Assembly: GCA_030602185.1 (NCBI GenBank)
Contig: JAUWAE010000006.1
Location: 1 to 36,441 of the forward strand
Source: Comamonadaceae bacterium
GTDB taxonomy: Bacteria; Pseudomonadota; Gammaproteobacteria; Burkholderiales; Burkholderiaceae_C
Length of the DNA stretch: 36,441 nt
Reading direction: 5' to 3'
Position numbers and translations under genes: made by a program. The notes below the pieces were generated by a model that was given only the letters and a program-made list of their open reading frames with translations, searched no databases and was not told the origin of the DNA. This document shows, piece after piece, positions 6,774 through 15,805 of the stretch; the stretch's first letter is position 1, and each line of letters begins with the position of its first letter.

Positions 6774-7769
6774 ATGAGCCAGATTGCCAGCCGCGCCGTG
6801 CGCATCGACCAGCCGGGCGGCCCCGAGCAAATGCACCTGAAGGACGTGACCGTGGGCGATCCCGGCCCCGGTGAAGTGCGCATCCGCCACCACGCCATCG
6901 GTCTGAATTTCATCGATGTGTACCAGCGCAGTGGCCTCTACACCCTGCCGATGCCCTTGCAGCTCGGCATGGAGGGTGCTGGTGTGGTGGAGGCGGTGGG
7001 CGAGGGCGTGACCCACCTGCGGGTGGGCGACCGCGCCGCGTATGCCGCCAACCCGCCTGGCAGCTATTGCGACGTGCGCGTGATGCCGGCCATGAACGTG
7101 TGCCGCTTGCCCGATGCGATTTCCTTCGAGGAAGGCGCGGCGATGATGCTCAAGGGCTTGACGGCGCAGTACCTGCTCAAGCACTGCAAGCCGGTCGAAG
7201 GCCTGCAGCCTGGCGATTTCGTGCTGTTCCACGCCGCCGCCGGCGGGGTGGGCCTGATCGTCTGCCAGTGGGCGCGTGCGCTGGGGCTGCAACTGATCGG
7301 CACCGCAGGCTCCGACGCCAAATGCGAACTCGCCCGGGCCAACGGTGCGGCCCATGTCATCAACTACGCCACCGAAGACTTTGCGGCCCGGGTCAAGGCC
7401 ATCACCGGTGGCAAGGGCGTGAAGGTGGTGTACGACTCTGTGGGCAAGGACACCTGGGACAAGTCGCTCGATTGCCTGGCGCCGTTCGGCCTCATGGTGA
7501 CGTTTGGCAACGCCTCGGGCCCGGTACCGCCGTTTGCGCCGGCCCTGTTGGCGGCCAAAGGGTCGATCTACGTCACCCGCCAGACGCTGTTCTCCCACAT
7601 CACCAGCCGCGAACGCACCCAGGCCATGGCCGACGACCTGTTTGGTGCGGTGACTTCGGGGCAGGTGAAGATCCACGTGGAGCAGCGCTACCCGCTGGCC
7701 GAGGTGCAGCAAGCCCACCGCGACCTGGAGGCCCGCAAGACCACCGGATCGACGGTGCTGATCCCCTGA
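6774..7769 (+). CDS. NADPH:quinone oxidoreductase (zinc-independent MDR family)
   Basis: The product has 331 residues from ATG 6774, preceded by AGGAG and GAGGA. The N-terminal GroES-like half has GPGEVRIRHHAIGLNFIDVY and GMEGAGVV; the cofactor half has the AAAGGVG dinucleotide loop and later VVYDSVGKDTW. These are signatures of quinone reductase (Qor) in the medium-chain dehydrogenase superfamily; the zinc-binding cysteines of alcohol dehydrogenases are absent. It would reduce quinones or alpha,beta-unsaturated carbonyls with NADPH in the cytoplasm. The frame is open further upstream, overlapping the divergent transporter gene, but the ribosome site supports 6774. Divergent from the EamA gene across about 100 bases. 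Confidence 0.93.
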   Translation: MSQIASRAVRIDQPGGPEQMHLKDVTVGDPGPGEVRIRHHAIGLNFIDVYQRSGLYTLPMPLQLGMEGAGVVEAVGEGVTHLRVGDRAAYAANPPGSYCDVRVMPAMNVCRLPDAISFEEGAAMMLKGLTAQYLLKHCKPVEGLQPGDFVLFHAAAGGVGLIVCQWARALGLQLIGTAGSDAKCELARANGAAHVINYATEDFAARVKAITGGKGVKVVYDSVGKDTWDKSLDCLAPFGLMVTFGNASGPVPPFAPALLAAKGSIYVTRQTLFSHITSRERTQAMADDLFGAVTSGQVKIHVEQRYPLAEVQQAHRDLEARKTTGSTVLIP

Positions 7770-7790
7770 ATTCGTGGGGCCCCGGTGGTG

Positions 7791-8219
7791 TCAGCGCCCC
7801 GGGGGGCGCTCGCACCAGTAACTGACTTCGTTCGACCGCAGCGGCTCGCGCACCACCTGCAAACCGGTGAAGCCGTGCAGCCCCTGCGCTGCGGTGTGGG
7901 TGTAGCTGGCCTGGTGGATCAGAAATGGCTGATCGGCAAATACCGCGTAGGTGCGCACCTGCACCCCCGCGCCGGGCTCGGGCGGCAGGCGATTGACCAC
8001 TTCGAACGTGAACGATGAGCCTTCCACCAGCGGTGGCACGTCGTCCGTGTGGCGGCTCGGGGCCACCGTGAAGCTGCGGGTGGCACCCGCATAGGCCAGG
8101 TGGCAGGTCACCGGTTGGGCCCAGAGGCTCGGGGTGGCCAGCAACGCGCCCACGACCAAACCACAGGCGGCCAAGCGCGTGATGAGGAGGCGGGCTGGGG
8201 ATGTGGACGCGTCATGCAT
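7791..8219 (-). CDS. Hypothetical exported protein
   Basis: The product has 142 residues with a Sec signal peptide: hydrophobic core LAACGLVVGALLA and a likely cut after SLWA near residue 35. The mature part is small (about 107 residues), beta-rich, and has one Cys at each end (TCHLAY and SYWCERP), which could form a disulfide joining the termini. I do not recognise a named family; similar small periplasmic proteins sit beside lspA in Comamonadaceae as far as I recall. It is 66 bases downstream of lspA on the same strand and may belong to the ribF-ileS-lspA transcript. It converges on the quinone oxidoreductase gene. Confidence 0.75.
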   Translation of the reverse strand: MHDASTSPARLLITRLAACGLVVGALLATPSLWAQPVTCHLAYAGATRSFTVAPSRHTDDVPPLVEGSSFTFEVVNRLPPEPGAGVQVRTYAVFADQPFLIHQASYTHTAAQGLHGFTGLQVVREPLRSNEVSYWCERPPGR

Positions 8220-8285
8220 GGTGAATCTGCATCTTACCGCGGCGTACCGTCCGCTTCCTGACGTTGTCCTGGCGCCCGAGCGGTG

Positions 8286-8795
8286 TCAGCGGGCGCGTCG
8301 CACCCGCAGGATCTCGTCGAGGATCAGCCCGACGGCACCGGCGGTGATGGCCGCATCCGCCAGGTTGAACGCCGGAAAATGCCCGCCGGGGAACAGCGGC
8401 GAGAGGAAACGCCAGTGGAAATCCAGCATGTCCACCACGTAGCCATGCAGCAGGCGGTCCACCACATTGCCCACGGCCCCACCCAGCAGGCAGCTCAGCG
8501 AGAAGGCGAACAGCTTCTGGCCGTGGTGCGAGCGAAGCATCCAGAGGATGAAGGCGGCCGCCCCCAGCCCCACGGCGGTGAAAAACCAGCGCTGCCAGCC
8601 GCCCGCGTTGGCCAGGAACGAGAACGCGGCGCCGGTGTTGTGCACCCGCACGATGTTGAAGAACGAGGTGACGTAGGTGCCTTCGCCTGGGCGGTAGTAG
8701 CCCAGGATCAGCACCTTGGTGAACTGGTCGGCCAGCAGGATGGCGAACGCCAGCCCGAGCCAGACCAGCATCCCTTTGGACGAGGCTTTGCCCAT
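8286..8795 (-). CDS. lspA: Lipoprotein signal peptidase II
   Basis: The product has 169 residues, the usual length for LspA, with four membrane spans. The catalytic aspartates are Asp113 in GNVVDRL and Asp147 in FNLADAAI, and the conserved [17 protein letters not shown] segment follows the first periplasmic loop. The enzyme removes the signal peptide from diacylglyceryl-modified prolipoproteins in the inner membrane; clients in this window would include the M48 lipoprotein and the MltF-like lipoprotein. It starts 12 bases after the ileS stop, so it is co-transcribed with ileS, the classic proteobacterial arrangement. Confidence 0.97.
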   Translation of the reverse strand: MGKASSKGMLVWLGLAFAILLADQFTKVLILGYYRPGEGTYVTSFFNIVRVHNTGAAFSFLANAGGWQRWFFTAVGLGAAAFILWMLRSHHGQKLFAFSLSCLLGGAVGNVVDRLLHGYVVDMLDFHWRFLSPLFPGGHFPAFNLADAAITAGAVGLILDEILRVRRAR

Positions 8796-8807
8796 GTCCG
8801 CGCAACC

Positions 8808-11723
8808 TCAGGCCACGGCGCGGGCTTCACCCGCACCGTGCAGGTTGCTGGTGCAGCGGCCGCACAGTTCGGGGTGGGCCGGGTCGTGGCCCACGTCGTC
8901 GCGCCAGTGCCAGCAGCGGCCGCACTTGGTGGCGCCAGAAGGCGTCACCTGCACGGCCAGCTCGCTGCCCTGCTGCAGCGTCACGGCCGACACGATGAGC
9001 ACGAACTTCAGGTCGTCGCCCAGGCTTTGCAGCAGCGCGAAGTCTTCCGCGGCCACCGTGAGCGCCACGTTGGCCTGCAGGGACGAGCCCACCTGGCCGG
9101 CGGTGCGCACGTCTTCGATCGCCTTGTTCACCACCGCCCGGATCTCCAGCACCCGCCCCCACTTGGCCAGCAGCGCCTCGTTGGGCGTGCCGAGGTTCAG
9201 GTAGGTTTCGGTGAAGATGCTCGGCGAGCCGTTGGCCGGTGTGCCGATCAGCGCCCAGGCCTCTTCGGCGGTGAAGCTCAGGAAGGGCGCCATCCAGCGC
9301 AGCATGGCGTGGGTGATCTGGTGCAGCGCGGTTTGCGCCGAACGCCGGGCCAGGCTCTTGGGGGCCGTGGTGTACAGGCGGTCCTTCAGCACGTCGAGGT
9401 AGAAGGCGCCGAGGTCTTCGGAGCAGTACACCTGCAGCTTGGCCACCACCGGGTGGAACTCGTACACGTGGTAGTGGGCCAGCACCTCGGCCTGGAAAGC
9501 AGCCGCGCGGCTCAGGGCGTAGCGGTCGATCTCCAGCATCTGCTCCAGGGGCACGGCGTCCTGCGCCGGGTCGAAGTCGCTGATGTTGGCCAGCAAAAAG
9601 CGCAGTGTGTTGCGGATGCGGCGGTAGGCATCCACCACCCGGGCCAGGATCTTGTCGTCGATGCCGAGGTCACCCGAATAGTCGGTGGCGGCCACCCACA
9701 GGCGGATGATCTCGGCGCCCATCTTGGAGCTGACCTGCTGCGGGGCCACCACGTTGCCCACGCTCTTGCTCATCTTGCGGCCCTGGCCGTCCACGGTGAA
9801 GCCGTGGGTCAGCAGCCCTTTGTACGGCGCGCGGTCGTACATGGCGCAGGCGGTGAGCAGCGAGCTGTGGAACCAGCCGCGGTGCTGGTCGTGGCCTTCC
9901 AGGTACAGGTCGGCCTCGGGGCCGCTGTCGTGGCCGCTGCCGGCGTGGCTGCCCTTGAGCACGGTGGTGTGCGTGGTGCCGGAGTCGAACCACACCTCCA
10001 GGATGTCGGTGCTCTTGGTGTAGCTGCCGGCGTCAGCGGTGTCGCCCAGGCGGGCCAGGATGTCGGCCACGCCCAGCTGGCTCCAGGCCTCGATACCACC
10101 CTGTTCCACCACCTCGGCGGCCAGGTCGATGATCTCGGGCGTGCGCGGGTGCGGCTCGCCGCTGTCTACGTGCAGCAGGAAGGGCAGGGGCACCCCCCAC
10201 GAACGCTGCCGGCTGATGCACCAGTCGGGCCGGTTGGCGATCATGTCGCGCAGGCGGGCACGGCCGTTTTCGGGGTAGAAGCTGGTGTGCTCGATGGCTT
10301 CCAGCGCGAGCTGGCGCAGCGTCTTGGCGGCCTTGTCCTTGGTGAAGATGCCTTCGCCCTCGTCCATGCGCACGAACCATTGCGCGGCGGCGCGGTAGAT
10401 CACCGGCGTCTTGTGGCGCCAGCAGTGCGGGTAGCTGTGGGTGATGGTTTCGGTGGCGAACAGGCGGCCGTGCTCGCGCAGCGTATCGATGATGACGGGT
10501 GCGGCCTTCCAGATGTTCTGGCCGCCGAAGAGCGGCAGCGCCTCTTCGTACTGGCCGTTGCCCTGCACCGGGTTGAGGATGTCGTCGTACTTCAACCCAT
10601 GCGCGACGCAGGAGTTGAAGTCGTCCACGCCGTAGGCGGGCGCGGAGTGCACGATGCCGGTGCCGTCGTCGGCGGTGGCGTAGTCCGCCAGGTAGATGGG
10701 GCTGAGGCGGTCGTAGCCCGCATGCACGTGCGCCAGCGGGTGTTTGAAGTGGATCATCTCCAGCGCGCGGCCTTGGGCAGTAGCCAGCACGGTGCCTTCC
10801 AGCTGGTAGCGTTCAAGGCACTTTTCCACCAGCGATTCGGCCAGCACCAGCAGGCCGCGCGGGGTGTCCACCAGCGCGTAGGTCAGCTCGGGGTTGAGGT
10901 TGAGTGCCTGGTTGGCGGGGATGGTCCAGGCCGTGGTGGTCCAGATCACCACGAACATCGGCTTGCTTTCCAGGCCAGCCGTGTCGGCGTGCGGCAGACC
11001 GCTCTGGCCGAAGAAGGCGTGCAGCAGTTTGGCCGGTTCGGCGCACAGAAAGCCCACGTCCAGCGTCTGGCTCTTCTTGTCCTGGTACTCGATCTCGAAC
11101 TCGGCCAGCGAGGAGCCGCAGTCGAAGCACCAGTACACGGGCTTCAAGCCCCGGTACACGAAGCCGCGCTCCATCACGCGCTTGAAGGCGCGGATCTCGT
11201 TGGCTTCGGTGGCAAAGGCCATGGTTTTGTAGGGGTTGTCCCACTGGCCCAGCACGCCCAGGCGCTTGAAGTCGGCCATTTGCTGCGCGATCTGCTCGGT
11301 GGCAAAGGCACGGGCCTTGGCCTGCATCTGGTCGCGGCTCAGGTTGCGGCCGTGCAGCTTCTCGATCGCGTTTTCGATCGGCAGGCCGTGGCAGTCCCAG
11401 CCCGGGATGTACTGCGCGTCAAACCCCGCCAGCTGGCGCGCCTTGACGATCATGTCTTTCAGCACCTTGTTGACGGCGTGGCCGATGTGGATCTGGCCGT
11501 TGGCGTAGGGCGGGCCGTCGTGCAGGATGAACTTGGGCGCGCCTTTGCGGGCGTCGCGCAGGCGCTGGTAGATGCCCTGGTCCTCCCACTGCTGTGTCCA
11601 GCCCGGCTCACGCTGGGGGAGGTTGCCGCGCATGGGAAAGGGGGTGTCGGGCAGGTTCAGGGTGGAGCTGAAATCGGTGCCCGCGTTGGCGGTCGTGGCG
11701 GCGTTGGCTTTGGCGTCGGACAT
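8808..11723 (-). CDS. ileS: Isoleucyl-tRNA synthetase
   Basis: The product has 971 residues. It is a class I synthetase that charges tRNA-Ile and edits valine. The HIGH motif is at residues 79-82 in [12 protein letters not shown] and the KMSKS loop is near residue 650 in [10 protein letters not shown]. The editing domain (CP1) has [16 protein letters not shown] and the TAPAYG-like [11 protein letters not shown]. The C-terminal zinc finger has CGRCWHW and then CGRC. The first 20 residues are an Ala/Thr-rich extension that is not conserved in the family, so the start is the least certain part. The gene sits between ribF (53 bases upstream) and lspA (12 bases downstream) on the minus strand. No T-box leader is expected or seen. 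Confidence 0.98.
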   Translation of the reverse strand: MSDAKANAATTANAGTDFSSTLNLPDTPFPMRGNLPQREPGWTQQWEDQGIYQRLRDARKGAPKFILHDGPPYANGQIHIGHAVNKVLKDMIVKARQLAGFDAQYIPGWDCHGLPIENAIEKLHGRNLSRDQMQAKARAFATEQIAQQMADFKRLGVLGQWDNPYKTMAFATEANEIRAFKRVMERGFVYRGLKPVYWCFDCGSSLAEFEIEYQDKKSQTLDVGFLCAEPAKLLHAFFGQSGLPHADTAGLESKPMFVVIWTTTAWTIPANQALNLNPELTYALVDTPRGLLVLAESLVEKCLERYQLEGTVLATAQGRALEMIHFKHPLAHVHAGYDRLSPIYLADYATADDGTGIVHSAPAYGVDDFNSCVAHGLKYDDILNPVQGNGQYEEALPLFGGQNIWKAAPVIIDTLREHGRLFATETITHSYPHCWRHKTPVIYRAAAQWFVRMDEGEGIFTKDKAAKTLRQLALEAIEHTSFYPENGRARLRDMIANRPDWCISRQRSWGVPLPFLLHVDSGEPHPRTPEIIDLAAEVVEQGGIEAWSQLGVADILARLGDTADAGSYTKSTDILEVWFDSGTTHTTVLKGSHAGSGHDSGPEADLYLEGHDQHRGWFHSSLLTACAMYDRAPYKGLLTHGFTVDGQGRKMSKSVGNVVAPQQVSSKMGAEIIRLWVAATDYSGDLGIDDKILARVVDAYRRIRNTLRFLLANISDFDPAQDAVPLEQMLEIDRYALSRAAAFQAEVLAHYHVYEFHPVVAKLQVYCSEDLGAFYLDVLKDRLYTTAPKSLARRSAQTALHQITHAMLRWMAPFLSFTAEEAWALIGTPANGSPSIFTETYLNLGTPNEALLAKWGRVLEIRAVVNKAIEDVRTAGQVGSSLQANVALTVAAEDFALLQSLGDDLKFVLIVSAVTLQQGSELAVQVTPSGATKCGRCWHWRDDVGHDPAHPELCGRCTSNLHGAGEARAVA

Positions 11724-11776
11724 GGTGTTTGGTGTGATGCGACGGGCTTCGCGCGTCGGCGCAACGCGGGAAGGTA

Positions 11777-12835
11777 TCAGGTGCGGTTGCGGGTGGCGAA
11801 CCAGGCACGCGCGTCGTGGCAGTCCTGGGCAATGCCACGCGTCAGGGCGTCGAGGCTGTCGTACTTCAGTTCGTCGTGCAGTTTGTGCAGCAGCTCCACC
11901 CGGATGATTTTACCGTAGGCCTCTCCGGGCGTCGGGGCGTGTGCCAGGGCGCGCTGCACTCGATCGGGCCACGCCAGGCAATGGGTTTCGAGCAGCACCC
12001 GCCCGCCGTTGACGTCGTCCGGATTCAGCGACGGCCGCACGCCCAGGTTGGCCACACCCGGCAGCGGTGGGGCGTCGGGGGTTGGGTCCAGCCCGTGCAC
12101 CTGCACCGCAAAAATGCCGCTGGCCGCCGGTTTCCAGTGGGTGAAACGCAGGTTGAGCGTCCGAAAGCCATCGCCCGCGCCGTTGGTGCTGGCGCCCAGG
12201 GAGCGGCCCAGCTTGCGCCCGTGCACCACGTGGCCGCTGATGCTGTAGGGCCGCCCGAGCAATGCAGCCACGTCGTCCATGCGGCCTTCGCCGAGGGCGT
12301 CGCGCACGGCCGAGCTGGACACGCGCAGGCCATGCACCTCGTAGCTCATCATGCGCGCCACGTCAAAGCCGAGCCGGGCGCCGGCCGCGTCCAGCATCGC
12401 ATAGTCGCCCTGGCGCTGGGCGCCAAAACGGAAATCGTCGCCCACCAGCACGTACTTCACGCCCAGCGCACGCACCAGCACCTCGTCGATGAAGCCCTGC
12501 GCCGGCAGGCTGGCCAGGGCTTCGTCGAACGGGAGGATCACGCACTGGTCCACCCCACAGGCGCGCAGTTCGTGCAGTTTGTCGCGCAGCGTGGCGATGC
12601 GGGCCGGCGCCAGCTCGGGTTTGTGGAACTTGGCGGCAAAGTAGTCGCGCGGGTGAGGCTCGAAGGTCAGGGCGCAGCTGGGCACGCCGCGGTGCCGGGC
12701 TTCATTGGTCAGCAGGGCCAGCATGGCCTGGTGGCCACGGTGTACGCCGTCGAAGTTGCCAATGGTCAGGGCGCAACCGGCCCGGGGCTCAGAGGCGTGG
12801 CGCAGCAGGTTGTTCAGGCCTTGAATGATCTTCAT
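11777..12835 (-). CDS. ribF: Bifunctional riboflavin kinase / FAD synthetase
   Basis: The product has 352 residues. The N-terminal FAD synthetase half carries [13 protein letters not shown], a nucleotidylyltransferase motif, then [17 protein letters not shown] and [11 protein letters not shown]. The C-terminal riboflavin kinase half carries [20 protein letters not shown] and [10 protein letters not shown]. The enzyme makes FMN and then FAD from riboflavin in the cytoplasm. It is first in the ribF-ileS-lspA cluster. It is divergent from the HNH gene across 136 bases, so the promoters of both should lie there; a TATATT at 12861-12866 and a TTGACA at 12865-12870 are present but without well-spaced partners. 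Confidence 0.96.
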   Translation of the reverse strand: MKIIQGLNNLLRHASEPRAGCALTIGNFDGVHRGHQAMLALLTNEARHRGVPSCALTFEPHPRDYFAAKFHKPELAPARIATLRDKLHELRACGVDQCVILPFDEALASLPAQGFIDEVLVRALGVKYVLVGDDFRFGAQRQGDYAMLDAAGARLGFDVARMMSYEVHGLRVSSSAVRDALGEGRMDDVAALLGRPYSISGHVVHGRKLGRSLGASTNGAGDGFRTLNLRFTHWKPAASGIFAVQVHGLDPTPDAPPLPGVANLGVRPSLNPDDVNGGRVLLETHCLAWPDRVQRALAHAPTPGEAYGKIIRVELLHKLHDELKYDSLDALTRGIAQDCHDARAWFATRNRT

Positions 12836-12971
12836 GCGACGAGTTGAAACGAAAGCGCGCTATATTGACACAAGTTCATGCATCCGCCCGGCCGCTTTTG
12901 CCATGGTGTCCGGGCAGGACGAATTCCTGTGGTTCGGTGCCCCACCGGGGCGTAACGCGCGGAGGTCGGTC

Positions 12972-13529
12972 TTGAAGGTGTTGAAGCTGTCGGCGCAGGG
13001 TTTGCCGCAATCGTGGATCAGCCTGGAAGAGGCGGTGCTCCACTACGCGGCCGACGAGGTGCGCTGGGAAATCGGGCAGCGGGTCGCGGTGTTCCGGGGT
13101 GGGCACAACGCGGTCACGGGGCGCCAGTCGGTGATCGAGGTCAACTCCATCATCGGGACCAAGGGCGTGCCCAACATCAACCCCTTCGACCTGAAGCCGT
13201 CGCTGAGCAACGCGAAACTGTTCGCCCGCGACCGCAACCTCTGTGCCTACTGCGGTCGCGGCTTCCACGAGGAAGACCTGACGCGGGAGCACATTGTGCC
13301 GCTGGCGCAACGGGGGCGCGACACCTGGATGAACGTCGTGACCGCCTGCCGCTCGTGCAACCACCGCAAGGCCAACCGCACGCCAGAGCAGGCCCACATG
13401 CCACTGCTGTACGCCCCCTATGTGCCCAGCCTGTGGGAAGACTTCATCCTGCGCAACCGCCGCATCCTGGCCGACCAGATGGAGTTCCTGATGGCGCACC
13501 TGCCCAAGAGTTCGCGCCTGCACGGTTGA
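12972..13529 (+). CDS. HNH endonuclease-family protein (TTG start)
   Basis: The product has 185 residues from TTG 12972, chosen because GGAGGT at 12961-12966 lies five bases upstream and the protein then begins MKVLKLSAQGLPQSW, matching relatives I recall; ATG codons further upstream (12825, 12834, 12903) lack ribosome sites. The C-terminal half is a zinc-type HNH domain: Cys91xxCys94, REHIVP with His107, Asn121, Cys126xxCys129 and His131. Such domains cut or bind DNA, but this stand-alone chromosomal protein is widespread in Burkholderiales and has no restriction partner nearby. The N-terminal 80 residues have no named fold. Its role is unknown; a DNA repair or housekeeping function is as likely as a defence one. 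Confidence 0.85.
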   Translation: MKVLKLSAQGLPQSWISLEEAVLHYAADEVRWEIGQRVAVFRGGHNAVTGRQSVIEVNSIIGTKGVPNINPFDLKPSLSNAKLFARDRNLCAYCGRGFHEEDLTREHIVPLAQRGRDTWMNVVTACRSCNHRKANRTPEQAHMPLLYAPYVPSLWEDFILRNRRILADQMEFLMAHLPKSSRLHG

Positions 13530-13642
13530 GGTGCGTGGAGGCGGGCGCCAGGCCGCGCAGACTGCTGGAACTGCTACCATCTTTCGCGGAGGGGGCGTTC
13601 CGCTGGCAGTCCTGCCATCCGCTCCCGCGCCGAGGAGTCCGC

Positions 13643-15784
13643 ATGAACGAGCCACACACCGCCCACCGCTGGCGTTTCTTCCGCTCTGGCGGGTTTGACC
13701 AGGTCCGCATCGACCAGCCCGATGACCTGCTCCACCTGGCCGAGCTGGACCAGAAGCTCTGGGCCGTGCTGGCCTGTCCCACGTCGGGTCTCGAGTTCGA
13801 CAGCCGCACCTTGCAGCTGATCGATGCCGATGGCGATGGCCGAATCCGCGTGCCGGAGTTGCTGGCCGCGGTGCGCTGGGTGTGCGAGCGGCTGGCCGAT
13901 CCGGCGCTGTTGTTTCAGCCGGGTGACGCACTGGCGCTGGACGCGATACGGGCGGACGGTGAGGAGGGGGCGCGCTGGCGGGCTGCCGCGCGGCAGGTGC
14001 TGGTGCGCCTGGGCCGGCCGCAAGACACGGAACTGACCGTGGCCGACTTCGCCGATCCGGCCCGGCTGTTCATGCCCACCGAGCCCAATGGCGACGGGGT
14101 GGTGCCGGCCGAGCTGGCGCCCGACGAGGCCGTGGCCGCCCTCATCGGGCACGTGGTGACCACCCAAGGTGCCACGACCGACCGCAGCGGACAGCCCGGT
14201 GCGACACGCGACAACCTCGACGCCTTCCTCGCCGCGGCCCGCCAGGTGCGTGAATGGCAGGCGCAGGCCGAAACCGATGACAGCGGCCTGATGGCCTGGG
14301 GCGAGCGCACGCCCGCTGCCCTGGCCGCCTTCGACGCCGTCCAGGCCAAGGTGCAGGACTATTACACCCGCTGCCGGCTTGCCGCCTTTGACGACCGCGC
14401 CACCGAAGCGCTCAACCCGCCCGACAGCCGCTACGCGGAGCTTTCCGCCCAGCCCTTGGGCGAGAACGACGATGCCGTCGCCGGGCTGCCCCTGGCGCGG
14501 GTGGCGCCCGACGCTGCGTTACCGCTGCTCACCGGGCTCAACCCGGCCTGGCAGGCGCGCATCGCGGCTTTGCGCACCGAGGTGGTGGCCCCCATGCTCG
14601 GCGACCGTGAGCAACTCACGCTGGACGAATGGCAGGGGCTGGCGGACCGTTTCAGCGCTTACCGGGCCTGGCTGGCGGCCCGCCCGGACACGCCCGTGGC
14701 CGACTTGCCTGCCGACACCCTGAGGGCGCTCCTGGCCAGCGATGCCCCGGACCGCCTGGCAGCGCTGATCGAGCAGGACCGCGCCGCCGATGCCAGTGCC
14801 GACGCCATCGACGCGCTGGAGCGCCTGGTGCGCCTGCGGCGCGACCTCGTTCCGCTGCTGCGCAACTTTGTCAACCTGAGCGACTTTTACGGCCAGCAGC
14901 GACCGGCCATCTTCCAGGCCGGCACGCTCTACATCGACCAGCGCAGCTGCGAGCTTTGCCTGCGCGTGGCCGACATGGGGCGCCATGCCGCGCTGGCGGC
15001 GCTGTCGGGGGCCTACCTCATCTACTGCCAGTGCGTGCGGCAGGGCGAGCCGCCCATGACCATCGTGGCGGCCCTGACCGGGGGCGACACCGACGACATG
15101 ATGGTGCCGGGCCGCAACGGCGTGTTCTACGACCGCGAGGGCCGCGACTGGCATGCCAGTGTCGTCAAGGTCGTGGAAGCCCCGGTCAGCGTGCGGCAGG
15201 CGTTCTGGTCGCCATACAAGCGCGTGGCCCGACTGATCGGGCAGCAGGTGCAGAAGTTTGCGGCGGCGCGTGACAAAGAGGTGGAGGCCAAATCGGCCGC
15301 CGGGGTGGCCAACGCCGGTGCCAAGGCCGAGGCACCACCGCCCGATGCCAAGGCGCAGGCGTTCGACATCGCCCGGTTCGCGGGCATTTTTGCGGCCATC
15401 GGCTTGGCACTGGGGGCGCTGGGGACCGCGCTGGCCGCGGTGATCACCGGTTTCCTGGCCCTGCCGGCGTGGCAAATGCCGCTGGTGGTGCTGGGCCTGA
15501 TGTTGCTGATTTCGGGCCCGTCGATGTTGCTGGCCTGGCTCAAGCTGCGCCAGCGCAACCTGGGCCCGCTGCTGGACGCCAACGGCTGGGCTGTCAACAT
15601 CCGTGCGCGCATCAACCTCCCGTTCGGCGCCTCGCTCACCGGGGTGGCCGCCTTGCCTGCGGGATCGCAGCGGTCGTTGCAGGATCCGTACGCCGACAAG
15701 TCGAGCCCCTGGCCTTGGTGGGGTTTGCTGGCGGTACTGCTGGCGGGTCTTTACTGGGCCTGGCGACAAGGTTGGTTGGCCTGA
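13643..15784 (+). CDS. Large unrecognised membrane protein with an EF-hand loop
   Basis: The product has 713 residues from ATG 13643 (GAGGAG nine bases upstream). A canonical 12-residue EF-hand loop lies at residues 61-72, DADGDGRIRVPE, with Asp at positions 1, 3 and 5 and Glu at 12. A second, weaker loop occurs near EPNGDGVVPAE. A long alpha-helical soluble region follows, with NFVNLSDFYGQQRPAIF and YIDQRSCELCLRVADM in the middle and a strongly patterned GRNGVFYDREGRDW segment. Hydrophobic segments near 577-597, 612-633 and 693-708 anchor the C-terminal end in the membrane; an Ala/Lys-rich linker precedes them. I do not recognise a named family. A calcium- or other cation-responsive inner-membrane protein is inferred from the EF-hand only. 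It is monocistronic, with the HNH gene 113 bases upstream. Confidence 0.82.
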   Translation: MNEPHTAHRWRFFRSGGFDQVRIDQPDDLLHLAELDQKLWAVLACPTSGLEFDSRTLQLIDADGDGRIRVPELLAAVRWVCERLADPALLFQPGDALALDAIRADGEEGARWRAAARQVLVRLGRPQDTELTVADFADPARLFMPTEPNGDGVVPAELAPDEAVAALIGHVVTTQGATTDRSGQPGATRDNLDAFLAAARQVREWQAQAETDDSGLMAWGERTPAALAAFDAVQAKVQDYYTRCRLAAFDDRATEALNPPDSRYAELSAQPLGENDDAVAGLPLARVAPDAALPLLTGLNPAWQARIAALRTEVVAPMLGDREQLTLDEWQGLADRFSAYRAWLAARPDTPVADLPADTLRALLASDAPDRLAALIEQDRAADASADAIDALERLVRLRRDLVPLLRNFVNLSDFYGQQRPAIFQAGTLYIDQRSCELCLRVADMGRHAALAALSGAYLIYCQCVRQGEPPMTIVAALTGGDTDDMMVPGRNGVFYDREGRDWHASVVKVVEAPVSVRQAFWSPYKRVARLIGQQVQKFAAARDKEVEAKSAAGVANAGAKAEAPPPDAKAQAFDIARFAGIFAAIGLALGALGTALAAVITGFLALPAWQMPLVVLGLMLLISGPSMLLAWLKLRQRNLGPLLDANGWAVNIRARINLPFGASLTGVAALPAGSQRSLQDPYADKSSPWPWWGLLAVLLAGLYWAWRQGWLA

Positions 15785-15796
15785 GGCCAACCAACC
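15770..15796. terminator. Perfect 12-bp hairpin on the stop codon, between convergent genes
   Basis: GGTTGGTTGGCC (15770-15781) and GGCCAACCAACC (15785-15796) are exact reverse complements. The three-base loop TGA is the stop codon of the preceding gene. The stem is GC-rich and there is no T-run on either strand, so it is not a textbook intrinsic terminator. Its position between two convergent genes suggests bidirectional termination or 3'-end protection of both transcripts. Confidence 0.6.
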
Positions 15797-15805
15797 CCCC
15801 CCGTT

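Noticed and set aside
7794-7809. GC-rich inverted repeat GCGCCCC/GGGGCGC at the end of the small exported protein gene
   Set aside because: It lies within coding sequence, has only a two-base loop and no T-run; insufficient evidence for a terminator.
11724-11776. Possible T-box or leader riboswitch before ileS
   Set aside because: T-box elements are a feature of Gram-positives and the gap is only 53 bases with no such fold.
8283-11918. A 1211-codon open frame on the plus strand opposite ileS and lspA
   Set aside because: It is antisense to clear, motif-complete genes and its translation is a low-complexity mix rich in Gly, Val, His, Gln and Arg, as expected from GC-rich third positions on the opposite strand.
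12861-12893. TATATT and TTGACA boxes in the ribF/HNH gap
   Set aside because: They overlap each other and have no partner box at 16-18 bases on the plus strand, so I did not call a promoter.
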